From Microbacteriaceae bacterium (GTDB taxonomy: Bacteria > Actinomycetota > Actinomycetes > Actinomycetales > Microbacteriaceae): a DNA stretch of 6,191 bases. The position numbers and the translations under genes are program-made. Positions within the stretch are counted from its first letter, which is position 1; each line of letters opens with the position of its first letter. The notes below the pieces were generated by a model that saw only the letters and a list, made by a program, of their open reading frames with translations, was not told the origin of the DNA and searched no databases. Below, piece after piece: positions 1 to 6,191 of the stretch. Where the stretch lies: contig JAKONM010000071.1 in the NCBI GenBank assembly GCA_022701925.1, positions 1 to 6,191 of the forward strand, read 5' to 3'.

Positions 1-976
1 TGTGCTCCTTGAGCGGGCGGTGGATGCGCTCGACCAGCGTGGCCCTGGCCAGCGGGTCGCCGGCGAAGGCCCGCTCGGGCAGCAGGTCGTCCGCCGCGAC
101 GGGGCGGGGCGCGTGCCGCACCGCGCGGGCCACCGCGAATCCGGCCAGCGCGGCCCGGGCGCTGCGGCTGGCGGCGACCAGGTCGGGCACCGTGTCGCCC
201 AGCACGACCGGTCCCTGCCCGAACGCCTCCTCCAGCCCCGCGGCGATGTCCAGGAACGAGACCGGGGGAGCGGGGTCCGGCTCGGTCCGCTCGGGCGTCC
301 CCGGCATCGGCTCCGCGCGCCCGATCACCAGCACCAGGCGGTTGCCCTGCACCCCGATCAGCACGTCGGAGGCCAGGTGCCGAGCGGTGCGCCGCACGTG
401 GTCGACGTCGAGCAGGCGCGGCGTGGTGCCGACCAGCACCGCGACCTCGCCGTGGCCGTGCCAGCCGAGCGCGGCGATGCGGCTGGGCAGGGCGTCGTCC
501 GCCTCGCCCGACAGGATCGAGTCGACGACCAGCGCCTCCAGGCGCGCGTCCCACAGACCCCGCGCCTCGGCGGCGCGCGCGTAGACGTCGGCCGCCGCGA
601 AGGCGATCTCGCGGGAGTACAGCAGGATCGGCTCGCGCAGCCCCTGGTCGGTGGAGCTGGCGATGCGCTCCTCCACCACCTCGACGGTCGCGCGGATCAG
701 CTGCAGGGTCTGCTGCAGGCTCACCGACCGCAGCAGCTCCCGCGGTGCGGCGCCGAAGACGTCCGCGGCGATCCACGGCGTGGAGGCCGGGTCCTCGTAC
801 CAGCTGATGAACGAGCGGATGCCCGCCTGCGCCACCAGGGCGACGCTGCTGCGCCGCCCCGGAGGCATCTCGCGGTACCACGGCAGGGTGTCCTCGAGCC
901 GCTTCAGGGTCGCGGTGGCCAGCTCACCGGCGATCTGGCGCAGCCACGCCAGAGTCTCCTGCTTCGTCCGCGCCAT
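1..976 (-). CDS. PucR/CdaR-like transcriptional regulator, 3' end cut by window
   Basis: The reverse strand reads open from an ATG at 976 to the window edge, giving 325 residues (MARTKQETLAWLRQIAGE...) with no stop. The N-terminal part (about residues 15-140) is helical. It contains a segment at about 23-60 (LKRLEDTLPWYREMPPGRR, then VALVAQAGIRSFISWYED) typical of the N-terminal domain of PucR-type regulators often found beside actinobacterial aceE. Residues about 142-290 (LEALVVDSILSG..., VAVLVGTTPR..., DVLIGVQGNRLVLVIGR..., GPVVLGDTVPDLVAASRSAR) fit the central GGDEF-like ligand-sensing domain of PucR/CdaR proteins. The C-terminal helix-turn-helix expected in this family (usually about 380-400 residues in all) would lie beyond position 1. 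The start lies 13 nt after the aceE stop with no strong Shine-Dalgarno, suggesting cotranscription with aceE. Family assignment is fairly sure; the effector and targets are unknown. The long forward-strand frames across this region are shadows. Confidence 0.87.
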   Translation of the reverse strand, partial: MARTKQETLAWLRQIAGELATATLKRLEDTLPWYREMPPGRRSSVALVAQAGIRSFISWYEDPASTPWIAADVFGAAPRELLRSVSLQQTLQLIRATVEVVEERIASSTDQGLREPILLYSREIAFAAADVYARAAEARGLWDARLEALVVDSILSGEADDALPSRIAALGWHGHGEVAVLVGTTPRLLDVDHVRRTARHLASDVLIGVQGNRLVLVIGRAEPMPGTPERTEPDPAPPVSFLDIAAGLEEAFGQGPVVLGDTVPDLVAASRSARAALAGFAVARAVRHAPRPVAADDLLPERAFAGDPLARATLVERIHRPLKEH

Positions 977-989
977 CGCGCTGCTCGGG

Positions 990-3716
990 TCAGGCGTCGC
1001 CGCCGACCGCCCCCGACGTGCCGGCGGCGACGTCGTGCAGCGAGTAGCGGTCGACCGCCTGCGCGGCGGCGTACGGGTCCACCTTGCCCTCGTCGGCCAG
1101 CGCCTCCAGCGCCCGCACCACGACCGACGGGCCGTCGATGTGGAAGAAGCGGCGCGCCGCGGCGCGGGTGTCGGAGAAGCCGAAGCCGTCCGCGCCGAGC
1201 GTCGCGTAGGTGCGGGGCACGAACTGCCGGATCTGGTCCGGCACGCTGTGCGCGTAGTCGCTGACGGCGACGACCGGCCCCTCGGTGCCCTGCAGCTTCT
1301 CGGTGACGTAGGGGGTGCGCCGGTCGGCCGAGGGGTCGAGGAACGCCTCGTGCTCGGCCTTCAGGCCGTCGCGGCGCAGCTCGGTCCAGGACGTGACGCT
1401 CCAGACATCGGCCGCCACGTTCCAGTCCTTCGCCAGCAGCTCCTGCGCCTCGAGCACCCACGGGACCCCGACGCCCGAGGCCAGCAGCTGCACCCGGGGG
1501 CCGTTGCCCTCGCCGCGCTTCAGCAGGTAGATGCCCCGCTTCACGCCCTCGACGTCCAGGTCCGCCGGTTCGGCGGGCTGCGCCATCGGCTCGTTGTAGA
1601 CGGTCAGGTAGTAGACGACGTTCGGGTCCGGGTGGGTGCCGCCGTACATGCGGTCCAGGCCGTCCGCCACGATGTGGCCGATCTCGTAGCCGAAGGCCGG
1701 GTCGTAGCTGACGACGGCCGGGTTGGTCTCCGCCAGCGTCAGCGAGTGGCCGTCCGCGTGCTGCAGGCCCTCGCCGGTCAGCGTCGTGCGGCCGGCGGTG
1801 GCGCCGATCATGAACCCGCGGCTCATCTGGTCCGCCGCCGCCCAGATGGCGTCGCCGGTGCGCTGGAACCCGAACATCGAGTAGAAGACGTACACGGGGA
1901 TCAGCGGCTCGCCGTGCGTCGCGTACGACGTGGCGGTGGCGGTGAAGGCGGCGAGCGCGCCGGCCTCGTTGATGCCCACGTGCAGGATCTGGCCCTGCGG
2001 GCTCTCCTTGTAGGCCAGCAGCAGCTCGCGGTCCACCGAGGTGTAGTGCTGTCCGCGCGGGTTGTAGATCTTCGCCGTCGGGAAGAAGGCGTCGATGCCG
2101 AAGGTGCGCGCCTCGTCCGGGATGATCGGCACGACGCGGGCGCCGAAGTCCTTCGAGCGCACCAGGTCCTTCAGCAGCCGGACGAACGCCATCGTCGTCG
2201 CGACCTGCTGCGTGCCCGAGCCCTTCTTCACGACCTGGTAGGCCTTGGCGTCCGGCAGGTTGACCTTCGCGTGGTCGACGCGCCGCTGCGGCACGTAGCC
2301 GCCCAGCGCGCGGCGGCGCTCCTGCAGGTACTGGATCGCCTCGTCGTCCTGACCCGGGTGGTAGTACGGCGGCAGGTAGGGGTTCTCCTCCAGCTGCGCG
2401 TCCGTGATCGGGATGTTCTGGTCGTCACGGAACTGCTTCAGGTTGTCGAGCGTCAGCTTCTTCATCTGGTGGGTCGCGTTGCGGCCCGCGAAGCTCGGCC
2501 CCAGGCCGTAGCCCTTGATCGTCTTCGCCAGGATGACGGTCGGCTGGCCCTTGTGCTCCATCGCCGCCTGGTAGGCCGCGTAGACCTTCTTGTAGTCGTG
2601 GCCGCCGCGCTTCAGGTTCCAGACCTGCTCGTCGGTGTAGCCCTCCACCAGCTTCAGCGCCCGCGGGTCGCGGCCGAAGAAGTTCTCGCGCACGTAGGCG
2701 CCGTTCTCGGTCTTGTAGGTCTGGTAGTCGCCGTCCGGCGTCTGCATCATCACGGAGCGCAGCGCGCCCTCGGTGTCGCGCGCCAGCAGGTCGTCCCACT
2801 CGCGGCCCCAGATGACCTTGATCACGTTCCAGCCGGCGCCGCGGAAGAAGGTCTCCAGCTCCTGGATGATCTTGCCGTTGCCGCGAACCGGGCCGTCGAG
2901 GCGCTGCAGGTTGCAGTTGATGACGAACGTGAGGTTGTCGAGGCCCTCGTTCGCCGCCACCTGCAGCTGGCCGCGGCTCTCGACCTCGTCCATCTCGCCG
3001 TCGCCGAGGAACGCCCACACGTGGCTCTCGGACGCGTCCTTCAGGCCGCGGTTGGTCAGGTACTTCGCGACCTGCGCCTGGTAGATCGCGTTGATCGGGC
3101 CGATGCCCATCGACACGGTCGGGAACTGCCAGAACTCCGGCATCAGCCTCGGGTGCGGGTAGGACGACAGCGCGTGCGGCGCGTGCGACTTCTCCTGGCG
3201 GAAGCCGTCGAGGTCCTGCTCGGACAGCCGGCCCTCGAGGAACGCGCGGGCGTACATGCCGGGGGAGGCGTGGCCCTGGAAGAAGACCTGGTCGCCGCCG
3301 CCCGGGAAGTCCGGCCCCCGGAAGAAGTGGTTGTAGCCGACCTCGTACAGCGCCGCGGACGAGGCGTACGTCGAGATGTGGCCGCCGACCCCGATGCCCG
3401 GCCGCTGCGCGCGGTGCACCGTGATGGCCGCGTTCCAGCGGATCCACGCCCGGTAGCGGCGCTCGATCTCCTCGTCGCCGGGGAAGTCGGGCTCGTCCTC
3501 GGGCGCGATGGTGTTGACGTAGTCCGTCGTCGGCACCATCGGGATGCCCAGCTGCAGCTCCTGGGAGCGGCTGAGCAGGCTGAGCATGATCTCCCGCGCC
3601 CGCTCGTGCCCCGCCTGCGACACCAGGGTGTCGAGCGACTCGACCCACTCCGCCGTCTCGCCCGGATCGCGGTCGAGCGTGCCGGAGAGGTAGGGATTCT
3701 GATCGTTGACCGCCAC
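990..3716 (-). CDS. aceE: Pyruvate dehydrogenase E1 component, homodimeric AceE type
   Basis: This 908-residue protein (E. coli AceE is 887) is the thiamine diphosphate-dependent E1 of the cytoplasmic pyruvate dehydrogenase complex. It decarboxylates pyruvate and acetylates the lipoyl group of E2. The thiamine diphosphate motif runs from GDGEMDE (238-244) to NCNLQRLDG (267-275). Alignment by eye to E. coli AceE puts its catalytic or binding residues His106, His142, His407, Glu571 and His640 at His113 (GGHISTY), His149 (GHASPG), His416 (ATHQMKK), Glu584 (GINEAGA) and His653 (LQHADGHS), all present. The start is GTG at 3716, with GAGGAAG about 10-12 nt upstream and an in-frame TGA at 3735-3737 that excludes longer versions. 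The C-terminal tail (about 895-908) is short and Ala/Gly-rich. No E2 or E3 gene is adjacent, as is usual in actinobacteria, where E1p joins a mixed pyruvate/2-oxoglutarate dehydrogenase assembly (known from Corynebacterium; inferred here). The gene appears intact. Confidence 0.99.
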   Translation of the reverse strand: MAVNDQNPYLSGTLDRDPGETAEWVESLDTLVSQAGHERAREIMLSLLSRSQELQLGIPMVPTTDYVNTIAPEDEPDFPGDEEIERRYRAWIRWNAAITVHRAQRPGIGVGGHISTYASSAALYEVGYNHFFRGPDFPGGGDQVFFQGHASPGMYARAFLEGRLSEQDLDGFRQEKSHAPHALSSYPHPRLMPEFWQFPTVSMGIGPINAIYQAQVAKYLTNRGLKDASESHVWAFLGDGEMDEVESRGQLQVAANEGLDNLTFVINCNLQRLDGPVRGNGKIIQELETFFRGAGWNVIKVIWGREWDDLLARDTEGALRSVMMQTPDGDYQTYKTENGAYVRENFFGRDPRALKLVEGYTDEQVWNLKRGGHDYKKVYAAYQAAMEHKGQPTVILAKTIKGYGLGPSFAGRNATHQMKKLTLDNLKQFRDDQNIPITDAQLEENPYLPPYYHPGQDDEAIQYLQERRRALGGYVPQRRVDHAKVNLPDAKAYQVVKKGSGTQQVATTMAFVRLLKDLVRSKDFGARVVPIIPDEARTFGIDAFFPTAKIYNPRGQHYTSVDRELLLAYKESPQGQILHVGINEAGALAAFTATATSYATHGEPLIPVYVFYSMFGFQRTGDAIWAAADQMSRGFMIGATAGRTTLTGEGLQHADGHSLTLAETNPAVVSYDPAFGYEIGHIVADGLDRMYGGTHPDPNVVYYLTVYNEPMAQPAEPADLDVEGVKRGIYLLKRGEGNGPRVQLLASGVGVPWVLEAQELLAKDWNVAADVWSVTSWTELRRDGLKAEHEAFLDPSADRRTPYVTEKLQGTEGPVVAVSDYAHSVPDQIRQFVPRTYATLGADGFGFSDTRAAARRFFHIDGPSVVVRALEALADEGKVDPYAAAQAVDRYSLHDVAAGTSGAVGGDA

Positions 3717-3726
3717 CCGGGTCTCA

Positions 3727-3733
3727 CTTCCTC
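3727..3733 (-). promoter_or_regulatory. Ribosome binding site of aceE
   Basis: On the reverse strand this reads GAGGAAG and ends 10 nt before the GTG start at 3716. It is the only purine-rich Shine-Dalgarno-like stretch nearby and, with the in-frame stop at 3735-3737, it fixes the GTG as the start. Its GAGGA part can pair with TCCTC just upstream (see findings), so access to it may be structure-dependent. Confidence 0.65.
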
Positions 3734-3753
3734 GTCAGGAGGATCCCTGCCCG

Positions 3754-3775
3754 CACCCCGCTCTGTCGCGGTGTG
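3754..3775. promoter_or_regulatory. Inverted repeat in presumed aceE leader, candidate operator or hairpin
   Basis: The arms CACCCCGC (3754-3761) and GCGGTGTG (3768-3775) are inverted copies matching at 7 of 8 positions around the 6-nt spacer TCTGTC. The repeat lies 38-59 nt upstream of the aceE start and downstream of the predicted -10 box at 3811-3816, so it would be transcribed. It could be a binding site for a dimeric regulator acting as a roadblock, or an RNA stem. Short inverted repeats are frequent in DNA this GC-rich, so the functional reading is tentative. Confidence 0.35.
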
Positions 3776-3810
3776 ACGCACGGGTTTCCGGCGAGCGGGA
3801 TCGAGCGGCG

Positions 3811-3816
3811 AGTCTA
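3811..3816 (-). promoter_or_regulatory. Candidate -10 box of the aceE promoter
   Basis: The reverse strand reads TAGACT here, a good match to TAnnnT. It is the only leftward TAnnnT in the 177-nt gap between aceE and the tRNA. Transcription would begin near 3804 and give a leader of roughly 85-90 nt. The -35 region is poor: the best match is CGGACG with a 16-nt spacer (3833-3838), sharing only GAC with TTGACA. This is common for actinobacterial promoters, some of which depend on activators. Confidence 0.45.
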
Positions 3817-3878
3817 GTCCGCGGCGGCTCCGCGTCCGGCGGGCGCGGACCCGCCCTCAGCCCGTTCCGGGGCGGCGG

Positions 3879-3884
3879 TACCCT
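3879..3884 (+). promoter_or_regulatory. Candidate -10 box of the tRNA-Val promoter
   Basis: TACCCT lies 9 nt before the first base of the tRNA and is the only rightward TAnnnT in the divergent gap. Transcription would begin around 3891, giving a very short 5' leader for RNase P to remove. No convincing -35 hexamer is seen at the normal spacing. Confidence 0.4.
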
Positions 3885-3893
3885 CGCCCCTCC

Positions 3894-3966
3894 GGGCCCT
3901 TAGCTCAGTTGGTAGAGCGCCACGTTTACACCGTGGACGTCGTCGGTTCGAACCCGGCAGGGCCCA
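3894..3966 (+). tRNA. tRNA-Val (anticodon UAC)
   Basis: A full cloverleaf folds by eye. The acceptor stem is GGGCCCT (3894-3900) with AGGGCCC (3959-3965), all seven pairs Watson-Crick, and the discriminator is A3966. The D arm is GCTC/GAGC with loop AGTTGGTA carrying the invariant GG. The anticodon stem CCACG/CGTGG encloses TTTACAC, so the anticodon is TAC, reading GUA valine codons. The variable loop is five bases (ACGTC). The T arm is GTCGG/CCGGC with one G-T pair and the standard loop TTCGAAC. The 73-nt gene does not encode CCA (CGG follows), so the tail is added afterwards. It diverges from aceE, stands alone, and appears intact. Confidence 0.97.
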
Positions 3967-3976
3967 CGGCGTTCAT

Positions 3977-4006
3977 GGATCCAGATCCGCGCGCGGATCC
4001 GGATCT
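3977..4006 (+). repeat. 30-nt imperfect palindrome behind tRNA-Val, possible terminator hairpin
   Basis: The adjacent arms GGATCCAGATCCGCG (3977-3991) and CGCGGATCCGGATCT (3992-4006) are inverted copies matching at 13 of 15 positions. The exceptions are a G-T wobble at the outer end and an A/C mismatch at 3983/4000. The RNA would form a stem of about 12 pairs with a small CGCG loop, starting 10 nt after the tRNA 3' end. It is well placed to end the tRNA transcript or protect the precursor. No T-run follows, so as a classical intrinsic terminator it is incomplete. The near-palindrome also contains two GGATCC units arranged as a direct repeat. Confidence 0.5.
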
Positions 4007-4121
4007 GTACCGCTTCCTCGCGCTGGACGCGCTCGGATGCGCGGCCCTGCGGAGCGGTCGTGCGGGCGGGGCGGGGGCCCGACACGCGTCCCGGCCGGGG
4101 AGGGGCGTCGCGGCTGCTGGC

Positions 4122-4127
4122 TACCAT
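4122..4127 (+). promoter_or_regulatory. Candidate -10 box for a leaderless membrane-protein transcript
   Basis: TACCAT matches TAnnnT and is separated by exactly 7 nt from the ATG at 4135. A transcript starting at that A would be leaderless, a frequent arrangement in actinobacteria. This would explain why no Shine-Dalgarno sits at normal distance: the nearest purine run, GGGGAGGGG at 4097-4105, ends 29 nt before 4135 and 20 nt before the alternative ATG at 4126. The -35 position is occupied by G-rich sequence without a match to TTGACA. Confidence 0.4.
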
Positions 4128-4134
4128 GAGCCCC

Positions 4135-6191
4135 ATGGCGGACGACCGGCGAGGACCCGGCCCCGCCGACGAGGTGCACGACGACGACGAGCTCGCCGAG
4201 GCCATCGCCGCCGAGCTGCAGCGCTACGCCACCGGCGCCGTCCCCGTCATCACCGCCCGCACCCGCGCGCAGCCGCCGCAGCCTCCTGCGGCGCCCGCCG
4301 GCGCAGGTCCCGCGACGACGCGGCGCGACCGGCAGCAGGAGCTCCGTTCGACCCCGCCCGCGGACGCGCGGCTCCCAGCCCCCCCAGCCCCTCCCGTCGA
4401 TCCCCCGCGGCCTGCGGCATCGGCGCAGCCGGTCGAGCCGCTCCGCCCGCAGCCGCCCGCGGCTCCGGTTCCGTCCGCAGTCGACGACGACGAGGTCGAC
4501 GAGGTCGACGAGGAGGAGCCGTACTCGCCGCCGCAGGTGCGGGCGCAGGGACGCCGCGCCGCCGAGCCCGCCGAGCCGTTCGGTCCGCCGCCGCCCGTCG
4601 ACCAGCCCCCGACGGCCTTCGAGCGCCAGGGCCGCCGGGTCGCCGACGTGCTCTCGTGGGCCGACGGCGAGGCGCCGCGGCAGGACGCCCCGGCGACGCC
4701 CCGAGGGCTGCCGGTCCCGCTGCCCGCCGACGAGCCCGTGCGGCGGCGCAGCGGCTACCTGCCCCCGTCGCTCGACGAGCCGGGGCCGCCCGCCTCGCCC
4801 TTCGACCGCGTGCAGCCCACCGGCCCCGTCGACCTGCCCGAAGCGACCGCGGCGCTGCTGCACGAGATGCTCACCGACTCCGGCGACCTGCAGGGCGCGG
4901 CGCGCCCGCGTCACGGCGGCGGGATCGAGGGGCTGCCGATCGACGCGGCGCTCAGCGGCACCGGGCAGCTGGAGGTGCCGGAGCGCCTGTACTCCGACTG
5001 GGAGCGGTCCCTCCGGTCCATCGGCCGGCCCCGCACCCCCTGGGACGACGACGATGAGCCGATGCCCGGCGGGGCGGCGCCCGACGCCCCCACCGTCGCC
5101 ATGCCCGTGCAGCGCGACGCGCCGCCGCCGCCCGTCGAGCAGGCGCCGGCGGCCGCCCCGGCGCCGGAGCAGCCGACCGGCCGCATCCGGCGCGCGGGTC
5201 GCCGCAGAGCGCCGGCGCCGGCCGAGCTCGAGCCGCCCGAGCACGAGCCGATCGTCATCGACGGCGACGACGCCGCGGACGACGAGGGCATCGACGACGC
5301 CGCGCCGGCGACGGCCCCGGACACCGCGGAGCACCCCCGGGTGAGCGCGGCGACCACGGGCGCGATCGACCTGCCGATCGCCGAGCCGCGGCCGCGCACG
5401 GCGCCGCTGCTGATCGAGCGGGTCAGGACGGCGATCCTGCAGCTGCCCCTGATCCCGGACGCGCCGACGGGCAGCGGCGGCCCAGCGCTCGCCGGCCGCT
5501 GGGTCGGCGCCTTCGCGTCGCCCGTCCTCCTGCTCGTCGCCTACGGGCTCGCCGCCGCGGGCGCCGGACCCGCCGCCGCGGTGCTGCTGCTCGTCGGGCT
5601 GGTCGTGCTGCTGCCCGCGGTGCTGCGCTCCGCGGCGTGGGCGGCCGACGCGCCGCAGGAGGCATCGGAGGAGCGGGGCGCGTTCGGCGCCGGGGCGGGC
5701 ACCGCCTGGGCGGCGGTGCTGCTGCTCGCCCGGGTCGCGACGGCTGCCGCCGTGCTCTTCGCCGTCGCGCGCACCGCGGGCTCCTGGACGGCCAGGACCG
5801 GAGCGCTCGGCGATTCGGCGACGACCGCGGGCCTCGTCGCCGCCGTGGTCGCCGGCGTCGTCGCGGTGGCCGTCGCGGCCCTGCCGATCCGGGCGACGGC
5901 GGTGCTGGCGCAGCTGCTGGGCGCCGCGGGCGTGGTGGGCACCCTGCTGCTGGTGCTGCTGCTCGCGCCGACGGGCTCGCCGGGGGCCGCTTCGCCCTCC
6001 GGTGGCGGCGCGGCCGCGGCGGCCGGGCTGGCGGTCGGCCTCGTGCTGACGCTCTGCGCCTCGGACCTGGTGCGGTGGCGCACCGACCTGTCGCGCAGCG
6101 TCGCCGCCGCGGTCGGCACGGCCGTCGGCGCGATCGGCGGCGCGGTGGTGCTGGCCGGAGGCCTGGCCGTCGCGGGCGGCGCCTCCGGCGA
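4135..6191 (+). CDS. Membrane protein with long disordered N-terminus, NCS1 permease-like, 3' end cut by window
   Basis: The frame is open from ATG 4135 (or ATG 4126, three residues longer) to the edge: 685 residues and no stop. Residues 1-420 are rich in Pro, Ala, Asp and Glu and probably disordered, with an acidic run at 117-128. Possible ordered islands are a helix near 16-35 (ELAEAIAAELQRY), RSGYLPPSLDEP (about 205-216), a helix with HEML at 243-246, ERLYSDWERSLRSIG (283-297) and an amphipathic stretch at 423-444. Hydrophobic segments follow near 457-479, 480-500, 523-547, 565-587, 589-612, 626-642 and 657-680. ASDLVRW at 642-648, between the last two, resembles the D-x-x-R segment of NCS1 (cytosine permease-like) transporters. 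Helix spacing also fits permease-domain proteins with long N-terminal tails in Microbacteriaceae, as I recall them. No signal peptide is seen, so the tail should be cytoplasmic. The membrane-protein call is firm; the family and any transported substrate are uncertain. Other frames here are shadows. Confidence 0.8.
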   Translation, partial: MADDRRGPGPADEVHDDDELAEAIAAELQRYATGAVPVITARTRAQPPQPPAAPAGAGPATTRRDRQQELRSTPPADARLPAPPAPPVDPPRPAASAQPVEPLRPQPPAAPVPSAVDDDEVDEVDEEEPYSPPQVRAQGRRAAEPAEPFGPPPPVDQPPTAFERQGRRVADVLSWADGEAPRQDAPATPRGLPVPLPADEPVRRRSGYLPPSLDEPGPPASPFDRVQPTGPVDLPEATAALLHEMLTDSGDLQGAARPRHGGGIEGLPIDAALSGTGQLEVPERLYSDWERSLRSIGRPRTPWDDDDEPMPGGAAPDAPTVAMPVQRDAPPPPVEQAPAAAPAPEQPTGRIRRAGRRRAPAPAELEPPEHEPIVIDGDDAADDEGIDDAAPATAPDTAEHPRVSAATTGAIDLPIAEPRPRTAPLLIERVRTAILQLPLIPDAPTGSGGPALAGRWVGAFASPVLLLVAYGLAAAGAGPAAAVLLLVGLVVLLPAVLRSAAWAADAPQEASEERGAFGAGAGTAWAAVLLLARVATAAAVLFAVARTAGSWTARTGALGDSATTAGLVAAVVAGVVAVAVAALPIRATAVLAQLLGAAGVVGTLLLVLLLAPTGSPGAASPSGGGAAAAAGLAVGLVLTLCASDLVRWRTDLSRSVAAAVGTAVGAIGGAVVLAGGLAVAGGASG

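Noticed and set aside
2..1264. Forward-strand frames across the left end
   Set aside because: They lie opposite the PucR-like gene and the aceE 3' end. Their Arg-, Gly- and Pro-rich products look like GC-bias artefacts.
651..3776. A 1041-codon open frame on the + strand opposite aceE
   Set aside because: It is the antisense shadow of aceE. The reverse-strand product matches AceE along its full length, while the forward product is rich in Arg, Val, Leu and His with no domain pattern. GC-rich coding DNA commonly leaves such mirror frames open.
3834..3855. Overlapping short inverted repeats (GTCCG/CGGAC and GGCGGG/CCCGCC) in the divergent gap
   Set aside because: Arms of 5-6 nt made almost only of G and C are expected by chance at this base composition, and the two repeats exclude each other.
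3894..3966. tRNA-Val as a possible integration site for a mobile element
   Set aside because: No integrase, no direct repeat of the tRNA 3' end and no change of base composition is seen within the window to the right.
4090..4099. Palindrome CCCGGCCGGG upstream of the membrane protein gene
   Set aside because: It lies close to a -35 position, but a 10-nt all-GC palindrome is not surprising here and nothing else marks it as an operator.
3909..5057. A + strand frame starting inside the tRNA, with an internal ATG at 3975
   Set aside because: It begins in the tRNA, has no ribosome binding site at the ATG, and turns into an Arg/Ala-rich string that overlaps the better-supported membrane protein frame.
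3973..5334. A 453-codon reverse frame opposite the disordered tail
   Set aside because: Its composition is dominated by Arg, Gly and Val, it has no recognisable domain, and it lies opposite a frame that runs coherently into transmembrane helices.
5541..6119. A reverse frame rich in Ala, Ser and Thr opposite the membrane helices
   Set aside because: Its low-complexity composition is what the complement of Ala/Val/Leu/Gly codons produces. The forward strand gives regularly spaced hydrophobic segments instead.

Overview
The window is very GC-rich bacterial DNA with third codon positions almost always G or C. It reads as part of a chromosome of a high-GC actinobacterium, with a Microbacteriaceae-like impression. 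The basis is a single-chain (AceE-type) pyruvate dehydrogenase E1 gene standing without E2 or E3 genes beside it, followed closely by a PucR-type regulator. No 16S or other phylogenetic marker is present, so the family-level guess is only an inference.

Layout: two genes point left. aceE (3716 down to 990) encodes pyruvate dehydrogenase E1. After 13 nt comes a PucR/CdaR-like regulator (976 down to the left edge), cut by the window before its C-terminal DNA-binding domain. About 177 nt (3717-3893) separates aceE from a rightward tRNA-Val(UAC) gene at 3894-3966. This divergent control region has one TAnnnT -10-like hexamer facing each way, an inverted repeat in the presumed aceE leader, and a small hairpin that would cover the aceE ribosome binding site. 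Right of the tRNA lies a 168-nt gap with a nearly perfect 30-nt palindrome. Then a long rightward gene starts at 4126 or 4135 and stays open to the right edge.

That last gene encodes a membrane protein with about 420 disordered, proline- and acid-rich residues, then at least seven hydrophobic segments. The segment spacing and an Asp-x-x-Arg motif in the sixth inter-helix region resemble NCS1-type (cytosine permease-like) transporters. The membrane part is so poor in polar residues that transport activity is doubtful.

Functionally, aceE makes the E1 component that decarboxylates pyruvate and feeds acetyl groups to E2. The PucR-like gene is probably on the same transcript and may tie pyruvate oxidation to downstream metabolism. 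The tRNA and membrane protein gene form a separate rightward unit with no evident link to them. I saw no mobile element, CRISPR array, rRNA or sign of recent transfer.
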